From assembly GCF_015477605.1 (NCBI RefSeq), contig NZ_JADLQX010000001.1:1-64000 (forward strand): DNA of 64,000 bases. The letters run 5' to 3'. This DNA comes from Nocardia amamiensis (lineage in GTDB: Bacteria > Actinomycetota > Actinomycetes > Mycobacteriales > Mycobacteriaceae). Both the position numbers and the translations under genes were made by a program. Below the pieces are notes generated by a model that was given only the letters and a program-made list of their open reading frames with translations, made no database searches and was not told the DNA's origin. Within the stretch, counting starts at the first letter, position 1. Every line of letters begins with the position of its first letter. Shown one piece after another: positions 25,447 through 33,419 of the stretch.

Positions 25447-25452
25447 TAATGT
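25447..25452 (+). promoter_or_regulatory. -10 hexamer TAATGT, leaderless promoter of the ferritin gene
   Basis: TAATGT ends 7 nt before ATG 25460 and excludes the upstream ATG at 25424 as start. Confidence 0.5.
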
Positions 25453-25459
25453 CACTGCT

Positions 25460-26008
25460 ATGTCAAGCCATCCGGAATCCCCACGCAGCAAATTCCACAG
25501 CCTGTTGCACGACCAGATCCGGCACGAATTCAATGCCGAGCATCAGTACATCGCGATTGCGGTGTGGTTCGACAATGCCGATCTGCCGCAGCTGGCCAAG
25601 CGGTTCTATGCGCAGGCGGTCGAGGAACGCAACCACGCGATGATGATCGTGCAGTACTTCCTGCACCGGGATATCAGTATCGAACTTTCCGGCATCGACG
25701 CCGCGAAATCCCGGTTCGACCATGCCCGTGAACCGATCGCTCTGGCGCTCGCCCAAGAGAAGACCGTCACCGAGCAGATCGTCCAGTTGGCGAGCACCGC
25801 CCGGGAAGAGGGCGACTACCTCGGCGAACAGTTCATGCAGTGGTTCCTGAAGGAACAGGTCGAGGAGGTCGCCAAGATGACGACCCTGCTCAACATCGCC
25901 GACCGCGCCGGGTCGAATCTGTTCGACCTGGAGGAATTCGTCGCCCGGGAAATCAGCGGCCCGAGCGATGCCTCCGGCGCGCCTTCGGCGGCGGGCGGCT
26001 CCATCTGA
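25460..26008 (+). CDS. bfrB: Ferritin (BfrB-like iron storage protein)
   Basis: A 182-residue non-haem ferritin that oxidises Fe(II) and stores it inside a 24-subunit cage. Ferroxidase ligands are intact: E23 in RHEFNAEHQY, E55-E56 and H59 in AVEERNHAMM, and glutamates in LAQEKTV and FLKEQVEEV. The C-terminal tail FDLEEFVAREI plus an Ala/Ser/Gly-rich end resembles mycobacterial BfrB (GAPxAAGG near the end). ATG 25460 gives MSSHPESPRSKFHSLL, which fits the family start. Upstream iron-box-like DNA suggests IdeR-dependent activation when iron is plentiful. A strong hairpin follows. Confidence 0.93.
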   Translation: MSSHPESPRSKFHSLLHDQIRHEFNAEHQYIAIAVWFDNADLPQLAKRFYAQAVEERNHAMMIVQYFLHRDISIELSGIDAAKSRFDHAREPIALALAQEKTVTEQIVQLASTAREEGDYLGEQFMQWFLKEQVEEVAKMTTLLNIADRAGSNLFDLEEFVAREISGPSDASGAPSAAGGSI

Positions 26009-26334
26009 CCGCGTTCGCCGGAAAAGGCAAACAGACCCAGCTCCACTAGGAGCTGGGCCCGTTTCCGTTTCAGCGAGATACCCGGCATAAAAGTGCTGGA
26101 CATTGCCCTGGCCAACATCCACAGTGCATTACGCGTGCCCCGGCCATCATTAGTTCGGTAAGTCTATCCTCACCCGCCGGCATTTGGTTCGGCCGAGAAT
26201 CCCGCACCGGACAATGTATTAGCGACGAGCTCGTCTCCACTTCCGAGCGACCGCCGCGGACGCAATGAAGTCGCCGGCGGCAGTCGCTCGCACGACGGCC
26301 ATAAAGCGCCGCGAGCGCTGCGAAATCGAACAGC
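26009..26334. other. Intergenic region between ferritin and DUF5926 genes
   Basis: The convergent gap holds the ferritin terminator at its left end. From about 26070 to 26334 no gene, RNA fold or operator is apparent. Confidence 0.4.
26036..26057 (+). terminator. Intrinsic terminator of the ferritin gene
   Basis: CCCAGCTCC-ACTA-GGAGCTGGG, a 9-bp perfect stem, is followed by CCCGTTTCCGTTT. It begins 28 bp after the stop. Confidence 0.8.
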
Positions 26335-27255
26335 TCAGCGCAGCGTGACCTGACGCGACCGCAGTCCGTCGCGGGAACGCCGTTCGTCGGCCGTCAACGG
26401 TGCGTCGACGGCCAGCGCCTCGGACAATCGGGCGCCGAACTCGACCACCGGCTTCACCCACTCGTCGGGGTGCCGCTCGCGGTCCAGGTCGAACACGGGA
26501 ACGAGCACGCCGTGCGTGCGGAACGAACCGGCGAATCGGGAACCCTCACCCAGACTCAGGCCGCCCTTGGCGTGCACGCGGGCCAGTGCCAGCATCAGAT
26601 CGTCCTCGTTCTCGGGCCGCACCCAGCGGATGTGCGCCTTCTCGCCCGCGTCCACCCACCACGCGGCACCGATCGCGTCCGCGTCCAGGGCGAGCCGCGC
26701 GGACGGCATGATCGCCTGCTTGGCCTGCTCGATGGTCGCCGCCACCTGCGGATCGGGCTCGACGCCCTCCGGCACCCACCAGTCGAAGTCCTGGTGCACG
26801 GTCACGTCCAGGCTCGCGGCAGGTTCGATGACATCGGCCAGCCGCGGGCCACCCGCGACGCTCTCCACGGAACTCAGCGAGTCACCTGGCTCGGCGGACT
26901 GCGTCCACAGAATCGCCGCGGCCAGATCGGCGGCCGGGTCCGCGCCCTGGAACTGCACCTGCGCACCTACGTAGCCGCTGGGCTCGTCACCGGCACGCAC
27001 CAGGGCGGCCACCGCGCCGGGCAGCACCGTGGCGAGCACGACCGGACGTTCGGCGGCGATCGCGGGCGACAGCGTCAACCGCGCCGTGGCCGACGGAACG
27101 AACTCGCGCAGCGCGACCAGGTCGCACTCCGCGGCCAAGCCCTCGAACGGACGCGTGACGGCCTGCGCCGCCTGCTCCAGCGCCGCCCGGCGCTCGGCGA
27201 GACGCTGCGCCCGGTTCCCGCCGGGCTTAGGACTGTTGCGCTTGCTCTTACCCAC
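26335..27255 (-). CDS. DUF5926 family protein
   Basis: A 306-residue soluble protein starting MGKSKRNSPKPGGNRAQRLAERR, a basic SecA-tail-like N-terminus that often leads to misnaming as a preprotein translocase subunit. The body includes HQDFDWWVPEGVEPD and SFRTHGVLVPVFDLD, which fit the actinobacterial DUF5926 family. No catalytic motif is evident and the function is unknown. TAGGTT ends 8 nt before the GTG, consistent with a leaderless start. The next gene downstream on this strand is beyond the ferritin terminator. Confidence 0.75.
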   Translation of the reverse strand: MGKSKRNSPKPGGNRAQRLAERRAALEQAAQAVTRPFEGLAAECDLVALREFVPSATARLTLSPAIAAERPVVLATVLPGAVAALVRAGDEPSGYVGAQVQFQGADPAADLAAAILWTQSAEPGDSLSSVESVAGGPRLADVIEPAASLDVTVHQDFDWWVPEGVEPDPQVAATIEQAKQAIMPSARLALDADAIGAAWWVDAGEKAHIRWVRPENEDDLMLALARVHAKGGLSLGEGSRFAGSFRTHGVLVPVFDLDRERHPDEWVKPVVEFGARLSEALAVDAPLTADERRSRDGLRSRQVTLR

Positions 27256-27263
27256 GAGGGGTC

Positions 27264-27269
27264 AACCTA
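27264..27269 (-). promoter_or_regulatory. -10 hexamer TAGGTT, leaderless promoter of the DUF5926 gene
   Basis: TAGGTT on the minus strand ends 8 nt before GTG 27255. Confidence 0.4.
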
Positions 27270-27339
27270 CAGGGTGCTGTGTTGGTTTCGGCAGCGCCTG
27301 CGGCACTGCGTGTTCGCGGCGCGGTCTCGCGTAACCGGT

Positions 27340-28107
27340 TCAGGCGGCGCTGAGCAGCGACTTGGTGCGTCCCGGGTGGTTGGTGGCGACCCAGCTGACG
27401 CCGAGATCGGCGCAGAGCTGGACGTCGCCGGGGTCGTCGACGGTCCAGCAGTAGGTGGCACGGCCCGCGGCGGCCGCCTTGTCGACCAGATCGGGATGGT
27501 CGCGCAACGTCTTCACCGAGGGGCCGACGGCGGTGGCGCCGACCGTCGTCGCAGCGGATCCGCCCAGGTAGCGCGATGACTCGCCGAGCAGAACGGTGGG
27601 CAGCAGCGGTGCGGCGCGGCGAATGCGCCAGACCGCGGTAGCCGCGAAGGACATCACCACCGCACGGGAGTGGTCGGCCGAGGCGGGGGTGGCGATGCCG
27701 AATCGCTGGAGCTCTGCCAGCAGCTTGTTCTCCACCAGCGCGCCATAGCGGACGGGGTGCTTGGTCTCGATGAACAGTTTGGTCGGCCTGCTGCGCCAGT
27801 CCAGCACCAAGCTGATCAGCTCGCTGAGGGTCAGCACCGAGGCGGGCGCGCCGTCGGCGCCGAAGTCGAGCGCCCGCAGTTCATCGAGAGTCATCTCGCT
27901 GACCAGCCCGCTGCCCGAGGAGGTTCGGTCGACGGTACGGTCGTGCACGCAGACCAGATGCCCGTCCCTGGTCAGCCGGACATCGCATTCGACGCCGTCG
28001 GCGCCTTCCCGCAGCGCCAGCTCGTAGGCGGCGAGCGTGTGCTCGGGTCGCGCCGCCGAGGCGCCTCGATGCGCGACGACGAATGGCGCGCGACTGCCCT
28101 GGCTCAC
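27340..28107 (-). CDS. Glycerophosphodiester phosphodiesterase
   Basis: A 255-residue GDPD-fold enzyme hydrolysing glycerophosphodiesters to glycerol-3-phosphate and an alcohol, usually in phospholipid turnover. The HRGASAARPEHTLAAYE start carries the catalytic H and R and a metal-binding E. GVECDVRLTRDGHLVCVHD supplies E, D and the second catalytic H, and FIETKHP another acidic ligand. There is no signal peptide, so it is probably cytosolic. The GTG overlaps the DUF4328 stop by 4 nt (GTGA), so the two genes are co-translated. Confidence 0.9.
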   Translation of the reverse strand: MSQGSRAPFVVAHRGASAARPEHTLAAYELALREGADGVECDVRLTRDGHLVCVHDRTVDRTSSGSGLVSEMTLDELRALDFGADGAPASVLTLSELISLVLDWRSRPTKLFIETKHPVRYGALVENKLLAELQRFGIATPASADHSRAVVMSFAATAVWRIRRAAPLLPTVLLGESSRYLGGSAATTVGATAVGPSVKTLRDHPDLVDKAAAAGRATYCWTVDDPGDVQLCADLGVSWVATNHPGRTKSLLSAA

Positions 28108-29159
28108 TTGGCCATAACCTCCTCCTGCTCACGGTCCTGAGCAGCGTTGTCCTCGCGCGCGGACGCGCCGGTCGTCGTGGGCGCCGAGTCGGGCGTGCCG
28201 CCTGGCTGGACGGGCGCGATCACCGGTACGGCGGGGTCGACCGCGATCAGCCAGCGGCGCGCGGCCCGCCCGCGCCCGAGCAAATCACGTCCCTCGATCG
28301 TCCGCAGCACCCACAGGGTCAGCAGCGCTACCACGGCGGCGACCGCGTCGGTGAACGCCGTGAACAGCACTCCGTCCGCCTTGGCCTGCAACGAGTCCGC
28401 GTTCCGCCACAGCAGCGCGGCCAGCGCGACGCCGCCGCCGAAAACCCAGGTCACCCACCAGATCCGAATCGCGCGCCGCGATCGCGGGTCACCGCGCAGG
28501 GCCGCCACCTCGGCCATGAAGACCCCCGGCCACAGCAGGTTGAGCACCGGAACCAGGCAACCGAAGGCGATCAGCCGCGGCGAACGCGGGTCGCGCCGCC
28601 CCGCCTCGGCGTAGGCCGCCTGCCTGATCTCGATCAGCCTGCCCACCACGGCCACCGCCGCCAGCAGCGCGAACACGAGCGCCAGCGCTCCGGCCACCAC
28701 GACGAACGCGTCGGAGGCGAACAACACCGCGGGATGGATCAGGCGCGTGCGGTTTCGCAGCAGAACCGAGTAGCGCGCCAGCTCGGCGAGAGCCGCGAGC
28801 ACGAAGACGCCCACGGTCGCGACGAGCAGCTTGGTCACCGAATCGGTGAGCCTGCCGAGCGCATGGCGGGGTGCGGCCCCGGCCTGCGGCGGCGCGTCGA
28901 TCAGACCCCAGCGCGGTATTTGCGCGTAGCGGGGCGTCGGCGTGGCCGCCAGCACTGCGCCGGGCGATGGCGCCCTACGCGTCCGGTGATCGGGTTTGCG
29001 TGCCACCCAGCGGTAGTTGCGGCGGTCGGCTGGCGCGTCGATCGGCGCGGGCGAGAGGAGCACGCCGCGGCAGCGTGGGCACCAGTGCATCGGCGCCCCT
29101 TGCACGGCCCAGCGCGCGCCGCAGCGCGCACAAGGTTGCACCACCGTACTCACGCGCAC
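28104..29159 (-). CDS. DUF4328 membrane protein with N-terminal zinc ribbon
   Basis: A 351-residue protein. The N-terminus has a CxxC-x13-CxxC zinc ribbon (C10, C13, C27, C30). After a Pro-rich linker come about six membrane helices typical of DUF4328, including the conserved LIAFGCLVPVLNLLWPGVFMAE and RIWWVTWVFG. The function is unknown. It sits between rhodanese and GDPD genes on one strand, overlapping the latter. The start is GTG 29159 or, nearly as likely, GTG 29153, which has better spacing to GAACGAGG. The tail is Ala/Glu-rich and hydrophilic. Confidence 0.75.
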   Translation of the reverse strand: MRVSTVVQPCARCGARWAVQGAPMHWCPRCRGVLLSPAPIDAPADRRNYRWVARKPDHRTRRAPSPGAVLAATPTPRYAQIPRWGLIDAPPQAGAAPRHALGRLTDSVTKLLVATVGVFVLAALAELARYSVLLRNRTRLIHPAVLFASDAFVVVAGALALVFALLAAVAVVGRLIEIRQAAYAEAGRRDPRSPRLIAFGCLVPVLNLLWPGVFMAEVAALRGDPRSRRAIRIWWVTWVFGGGVALAALLWRNADSLQAKADGVLFTAFTDAVAAVVALLTLWVLRTIEGRDLLGRGRAARRWLIAVDPAVPVIAPVQPGGTPDSAPTTTGASAREDNAAQDREQEEVMAK

Positions 29160-29171
29160 CTCGTTCCTTCG

Positions 29172-29543
29172 TCAGTAGATCTTCGCCTCGTGGTCGCCAC
29201 CCGCGACCAGGGGGCGTCCCGCCTGCTGCCATGCCACCATGCCGCCGCGAACCTGGATGGCGTCGTATCCGATATGCGTCAGATATTCGACCACCTGCAG
29301 GGACCGGCCGCCTTGCCGACAGACGACATAGAGGTCCGCGTCGTATTCCAGCTCGTCGATCCGGGCGGGCACGTCGACCATCGGGATGTGGATCGCACCC
29401 GGCGCATGTCCGAGCCGCCACTCGTCGTCCTCGCGCACGTCGAGCAGAATCGGGCGCGGCGCGTCGGCCGAGGCGGGCGCGCTGCTGTCGAATTCGGCAG
29501 GCACCTCCGCGACCGTGACCGACGGAACGTGGGGGCTCGTCAC
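29172..29543 (-). CDS. Rhodanese-like sulfurtransferase
   Basis: A 123-residue single-domain rhodanese. ILLDVREDDEWRLGHAPGAIHIP is the CH2A-type strand, and VVCRQGGRS carries the persulfide cysteine C75 in a six-residue active loop, as in GlpE/PspE-type sulfurtransferases. It would move sulfane sulfur to an acceptor in the cytosol. The GTG at 29543 gives MTSPHVPSVTVAEVPAE; longer readings into the upstream DnaA-box region are Trp/Cys-rich and unlikely. It is the first gene of the rhodanese-DUF4328-GDPD row, with 12 bp to the next. Confidence 0.88.
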   Translation of the reverse strand: MTSPHVPSVTVAEVPAEFDSSAPASADAPRPILLDVREDDEWRLGHAPGAIHIPMVDVPARIDELEYDADLYVVCRQGGRSLQVVEYLTHIGYDAIQVRGGMVAWQQAGRPLVAGGDHEAKIY

Positions 29544-29672
29544 AGATCCGATACTGCCATGGGGCGCTGGATACCGTGCAGTTCCGGACCCGGGGACGAG
29601 CTCGACAGCGGGCAACGACTTCGGGTATGTTCTCCTCTCCGGAACTCGACCACGGCCCCACTCCATGCTGGT

Positions 29673-29722
29673 TGTGCATAACTCGGTCGAAGTTATCCAC
29701 ATAATCCACAAGCTGATCCACA
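29673..29722. promoter_or_regulatory. Cluster of four DnaA-box-like 9-mers
   Basis: TTATGCACA lies at 29673-29681 on the minus strand. On the plus strand come TTATCCACA at 29693-29701 (exact consensus), TAATCCACA at 29702-29710 and TGATCCACA at 29714-29722 (each one mismatch). They fall within 50 bp, the last three on one face-like spacing of 9 and 12 bp. No dnaA, dnaN, parAB or rpmH is in the window, so it is not the usual oriC locus. Confidence 0.6.
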
Positions 29723-30034
29723 AGACGCGGCTATGGAAGAGCGCGCCACCGAAAGGGTGCGGCTATCGAGCAGCCAATCGATCACACCTTTTCCGTACCC
29801 ACGGCCCGGAACCACCCCGGCTTCGACGTTCGCCCCCTGGTGTGCCCCGTGTGAGCGATGCGAATGACCGATCCGGGACTCCCCTCCTGACCATCCCGGA
29901 GCGGCCATTCGTCGCCGACATCGAAGCCTGCGGCCGAAGAGGCTCCGATATCTACTTGGACGGCGCGGGCACTCATTCGGTTCCATGAAAATGGGAACGC
30001 CGCTGAAATACGGGGTTACCGTCGCGAGGGTCGG

Positions 30035-30040
30035 TAGCCT
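30035..30040 (+). promoter_or_regulatory. -10 hexamer TAGCCT, leaderless promoter of the 203-residue gene
   Basis: TAGCCT ends 6 nt before ATG 30047. Confidence 0.45.
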
Positions 30041-30046
30041 GGGCTT

Positions 30047-30658
30047 ATGAACGTGAGCAGGGGGCTACTCGACGGAATGGACACCGCCGGCCTCAACGTC
30101 GCGCTGTCGGAGGCCACGTGCCTCGGCCTCGCGGTGGACGAGGCGGCCAATCAGCTACGACTCGACCTGGAAGTGCTGACACTCCCCGAGCACGGCACGG
30201 CATCGGAGGACTACCGGGTCCAAGTGACCTTCACCGGCGTGAGCCGGATCGCCGCCTCGCTGCGGGCACAGCACTGGGACGATCTGGAGCCGCGGGTGCT
30301 GCCGCTGCAACTGGACGGCTTGGACGAGGCCATTCGCAGCTTCGGCGGCGGGCGGCTGCACGGCTGGGAATTCATCGACCTGGACGACAGCGGCTGGGCG
30401 CTGTGGAGCGAACTGCTCAGCTTCGACACCCGGATCGACGACCACAAATCCGCGCACGTTCTGGAGTTCTCACAGGAGGAGGGCATCGATCCGCGCGAGC
30501 TGGACGTCCGGGTGTGGTTCGACGGCATCACCGTTCACGACGCGCAGGGCAAGCAGATCCCGCTGGCGGATTTCATCGCGAATGGAGTTCGCTGGTGGAA
30601 GGCACACGACGCGGGCGACCCGCGGGCAACCCGGCCCGGGATCGCTCCACCGCTGTAA
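30047..30658 (+). CDS. Conserved-looking hypothetical protein
   Basis: A 203-residue acidic soluble protein with no recognised domain. It reads as an alpha/beta fold with WEFIDLDDSGWALWSELLSFDTR in the middle and a Trp-rich FIANGVRWWKAHDAG near the end. A clear leaderless promoter and a strong convergent terminator bracket it, which supports a real single-gene unit. The leftward neighbour across the DnaA-box region is the rhodanese. I cannot assign a function. Confidence 0.7.
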   Translation: MNVSRGLLDGMDTAGLNVALSEATCLGLAVDEAANQLRLDLEVLTLPEHGTASEDYRVQVTFTGVSRIAASLRAQHWDDLEPRVLPLQLDGLDEAIRSFGGGRLHGWEFIDLDDSGWALWSELLSFDTRIDDHKSAHVLEFSQEEGIDPRELDVRVWFDGITVHDAQGKQIPLADFIANGVRWWKAHDAGDPRATRPGIAPPL

Positions 30659-30697
30659 CCGCCTGCCCCGGACCGAAACGACGCGCGTCACCGGGTT

Positions 30698-30725
30698 CCG
30701 CGCATCCGGTCCACCGGATGCGCGG
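30698..30725. terminator. Bidirectional hairpin terminator
   Basis: A 12-bp perfect stem (CCGCGCATCCGG at 30698-30709 with its complement at 30714-30725), loop TCCA, lies between the convergent 203-residue gene and msrA. TTCTCC follows. Confidence 0.75.
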
Positions 30726-30746
30726 TTCTCCGTCCGGCCGGGCGGG

Positions 30747-31427
30747 TCAGGCGCCCAAGCCCACCGGGCAGCTCACGCCGGTAGCGTGCACCGGGCAGTA
30801 TCCGCCCGGGTTCTTCGCCAAGTACTGCTGGTGATAGCCCTCGGCGTAGTAGAACGCCGGCAGTCCGGGCAGCGCCGTGATCTCCGTGGTGATCTCGCCG
30901 TAGCCGGCGGCGGACAGTCGCTTTCCGTACGCCTCGGCCGTCACGCGGGCGAGATCGGCCTGCTCGGCGTCCAGCGTGAAGATGGCCGAACGGTACTGCG
31001 TGCCACGGTCGTTGCCCTGCCGCATGCCCTGGGTTGGATCGTGGTTCTCCCAGAAGTGCTTGAGGACGCCCGCGTAATCGATCACCGCGGGATCGAACAC
31101 GACGAGCACGGATTCCGTGTGGCCGGTCCGCCCGCTGCACACCTCTTCATACGTGGGATTCGGTGTGTACCCGCCGACATAGCCGACCGCGGTGGTGTAT
31201 ACCCCGTCGAGTTCCCAGAATCCCTTTTCCGCGCCCCAGAAACAGCCCATCGCGACGACCGCGACCTGCATGCCGTCCGGAAACGGCGGATGGATCGGGT
31301 GACCGTTCACATAGTGGGTATCCGGCACCTCGAGCGGATCGGCCCGGCCGGGCAGAGCTTGTTCGGGCGTGACCATGGCGGGTTCGGGGAGGCTGAGACG
31401 CCCCACTAGTTCGTCGTACCACGACAT
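30747..31427 (-). CDS. msrA: Peptide-methionine (S)-S-oxide reductase
   Basis: A 226-residue MsrA, which reduces methionine-S-sulfoxide in oxidised proteins. [13 protein letters not shown] holds the catalytic cysteine C62, and [24 protein letters not shown] is the family hallmark. Two C-terminal cysteines (GGYCPV and VSCPVGL) are placed as resolving residues recycled by thioredoxin. TAGCAT ends 6 nt before the ATG, indicating leaderless expression. It is divergent from sodA; both are oxidative-stress genes and may share the 237-bp control region. Confidence 0.95.
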   Translation of the reverse strand: MSWYDELVGRLSLPEPAMVTPEQALPGRADPLEVPDTHYVNGHPIHPPFPDGMQVAVVAMGCFWGAEKGFWELDGVYTTAVGYVGGYTPNPTYEEVCSGRTGHTESVLVVFDPAVIDYAGVLKHFWENHDPTQGMRQGNDRGTQYRSAIFTLDAEQADLARVTAEAYGKRLSAAGYGEITTEITALPGLPAFYYAEGYHQQYLAKNPGGYCPVHATGVSCPVGLGA

Positions 31428-31433
31428 GGTTCG

Positions 31434-31439
31434 ATGCTA
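31434..31439 (-). promoter_or_regulatory. -10 hexamer TAGCAT, leaderless promoter of msrA
   Basis: TAGCAT on the minus strand ends 6 nt before ATG 31427. Confidence 0.5.
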
Positions 31440-31664
31440 CGCGTGCGTTTCCAGTGGTGCCGATGTTCGTGATGTGACGATCCGCGACCCGTCCGCTGGC
31501 GGGCGAACAGCGCTTCGCCATCGTAAAGCGATGCGATGTGCGGTTCGGGCGGCGTCACCGGAATGCGCGGGCGTCAGCCCAAGTTGGAATCGACCGGGTG
31601 TACGAATGATGGTTGGCTGTGCTCTGGACAACGGGCACACCAGCCCGACATAGGAAGGGACATC

Positions 31665-32288
31665 GTGGCTGAGTACACGCTGCCAGATCTGGATTACGAC
31701 TACAGCGCCCTGGAGCCCCACATCTCCGGGCAGATCAACGAGCTTCATCATTCCAAGCACCACGCCGCTTACGTCGCCGGTGCGAACGCCGCACTGGAGA
31801 AGCTGGAAGCCGCTCGGGAGTCGGGCGATCACAGCGCCATCTTCCTGAACGAGAAGAACCTCGCCTTCCACCTGGGTGGCCACGTCAACCACTCCATCTG
31901 GTGGAAGAACCTCTCCCCCAACGGCGGTGACAAGCCGGTCGGCGAGCTGGCCGCGGCGATCGACGACCAGTTCGGCTCGTTCGACAAGTTCCGCGCGCAG
32001 TTCACCGCGGCGGCCAACGGTCTGCAGGGCTCCGGCTGGGCGGTGCTCGGCTTCGACACCCTCGGCCAGAAGCTGCTGACCTTCCAGCTCTACGACCAGC
32101 AGGCCAACGTCCCGCTCGGCATCATCCCGCTGCTGCAGGTGGACATGTGGGAGCACGCTTTCTACCTGCAGTACAAGAACGTCAAGGCGGACTACGTCAC
32201 CGCGTTCTGGAACGTCGTCAACTGGGCCGACGTGCAGGAGCGGTTTGCCAAGGCGACTTCGCAGGCCAAGGGTCTGATCTTCGGCTGA
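31665..32288 (+). CDS. sodA: Superoxide dismutase (Mn/Fe family)
   Basis: A 207-residue Mn/Fe superoxide dismutase. The metal ligands are the His of [10 protein letters not shown], the His of [10 protein letters not shown], and Asp and His of [19 protein letters not shown]. The [11 protein letters not shown] segment and overall sequence are very close to mycobacterial SodA. It has no classical signal peptide, yet mycobacterial homologs reach the outside. GTG 31665 follows AAGGGA. A 14-bp terminator hairpin follows. A manganese riboswitch-controlled exporter gene lies about 1.1 kb downstream; whether this enzyme uses Mn or Fe cannot be settled by reading. Confidence 0.95.
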   Translation: MAEYTLPDLDYDYSALEPHISGQINELHHSKHHAAYVAGANAALEKLEAARESGDHSAIFLNEKNLAFHLGGHVNHSIWWKNLSPNGGDKPVGELAAAIDDQFGSFDKFRAQFTAAANGLQGSGWAVLGFDTLGQKLLTFQLYDQQANVPLGIIPLLQVDMWEHAFYLQYKNVKADYVTAFWNVVNWADVQERFAKATSQAKGLIFG

Positions 32289-32309
32289 GCCGTTCGGAAC
32301 ACCGGTACC

Positions 32310-32355
32310 GGGTCCGCGAACCCCTCGCGCCGCGCGCGGCTGGGTTCGCGGACCC
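32310..32355 (+). terminator. sodA terminator
   Basis: A 14-bp perfect stem (GGGTCCGCGAACCC at 32310-32323 with its complement at 32342-32355) is followed by TTCCGTTTCC. It starts 22 bp after the stop. Confidence 0.8.
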
Positions 32356-32595
32356 TTCCGTTTCCGGACCGACGCGGGCGCTTTGCCGACGACACCCGCG
32401 ATCGCCGCCGCTCCGGGTTCGGCCAGGTAGAGCGGAATCCACTCAGAGCACAGCCGGATAGCTTCCCGTCCGGCGGCAGCTGGCCCGATTGGCACTCTTT
32501 GGTACTTGTGTGCCAGGTGATTCGTGGTTCATATTCGGGAATCCAGAGAAAAAGGACGGGCAAGGCCGCCCCCGGTTCCACAACGGGAGGCAGAA

Positions 32596-33123
32596 ATGCG
32601 CACGAACGAACCCATCGGCATCACGCCGTTCCACTCGCGTGGGTCGCTGCGGGGCTTCGTCATCTCCGGCCGCTGGCCGGACACCACCAAGGAATGGGCC
32701 CAAGTCCTCGTACTCGCGGTACGTGTGGCCACGCTTCCCGGGTTGCTGACGACCTCCACGGTGTTCGGTGTGCGTGAGGAGCTACCCGACGACCCGGCCC
32801 CAGGCACGGTCGGTTTGGTGCTGGCCGAAGGTCCCGTGCTCGGCGAGGAAGCCGTGCAACCCGGCCGGTTTGCCACACATGTGCCGCCTGCCCTGCTGAT
32901 GCTGCATCCCCCGTCCGAAACCCTGCCGTCGCTGCCCGAATGCGCGGGCGCGGCATCCGGCTGCGTACTGCTGCCGGGCGTGCCGCATCTGGGGCTGGAG
33001 CACCGCGCCGCGTGGGCCGAGGCGGAGTCCGACGGGACGGTCACGTCGCTGGTCAGCCGGGTCGGCCTGGACCCGATCAGTGATCCCGACACCGCGGTTC
33101 TGGCTATGCTGCTGGCCGCGTGA
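32596..33123 (+). CDS. Hypothetical protein
   Basis: A 175-residue soluble protein starting MRTNEPIGITPFHSRGSLRGFVISGRW, with a GGGAGG ribosome site 6 nt upstream. It has WPDTTKEWAQVLVLAVRVA, a Val/Leu/Pro-rich middle and a C-terminal VGLDPISDPDTAVLAMLLAA. No known fold or catalytic motif is recognised. It stands between sodA and the manganese riboswitch unit, on the same strand as both, but the sodA terminator isolates it from sodA. Confidence 0.65.
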   Translation: MRTNEPIGITPFHSRGSLRGFVISGRWPDTTKEWAQVLVLAVRVATLPGLLTTSTVFGVREELPDDPAPGTVGLVLAEGPVLGEEAVQPGRFATHVPPALLMLHPPSETLPSLPECAGAASGCVLLPGVPHLGLEHRAAWAEAESDGTVTSLVSRVGLDPISDPDTAVLAMLLAA

Positions 33124-33227
33124 GGGTAACCGAAACCCCTCGCGTGGATCGCCAAACTTATTGCGCGCATTGCGATTTCGATTACATCGAGTTGGCGCGG
33201 AGAATCCGGCGGGGTAGAGTCGGGGAC

Positions 33228-33340
33228 AGCGAAGGGGAGTAGCCCCCAATTGCACAGTCGACATACTGACCCGCAGCCCCACCTGGGCCCGGGTCCGGCT
33301 GTGTGAACCGGCATCCATCCGGTGGGCGAGACCTTCGGCC
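33228..33340 (+). ncRNA. yybP-ykoY-type manganese riboswitch aptamer
   Basis: The leader has the two hallmark loops of the family: GGGGAGTAG (33234-33242) and CGAGACC (33327-33333). They are closed by a P1 stem CGAA (33230-33233) with TTCG (33334-33337). Internal helices CACAG/CTGTG and ACCGG/CCGGT fit the bipartite fold. It lies 80 bp before a GDT1-type Mn2+ transporter gene, the classic target. Mn2+ binding should raise exporter expression. The segment 33341-33419, with a GGCCGG-rich hairpin, is the likely expression platform. Confidence 0.85.
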
Positions 33341-33419
33341 CGGACAACCGTTTCGTTGTCGGCCGGAGGCTACCCGTATCTCCGACCGGCAGGCCGGAGA
33401 CCTTGGAGCAAAGCCACAC

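Larger units (their letters stand above)
29544..30046. other. 503-bp intergenic region containing a DnaA-box cluster
   Basis: The region separates the divergent rhodanese and 203-residue hypothetical genes and is longer than most gaps here. Its only strong features are four DnaA-box-like 9-mers (29673-29722) and a -10 hexamer at the right end. Open frames across it lack starts or family resemblance. Confidence 0.5.

Noticed and set aside
29673..29722. Chromosomal replication origin
   Set aside because: Only four boxes, no AT-rich unwinding stretch, and none of dnaA, dnaN, rpmH, gyrB or parAB nearby.
29544..29723. Extending the rhodanese start upstream through the DnaA-box region
   Set aside because: The added residues are rich in Trp, Ile and Cys with no family similarity, and the core rhodanese fold is complete from 29543.
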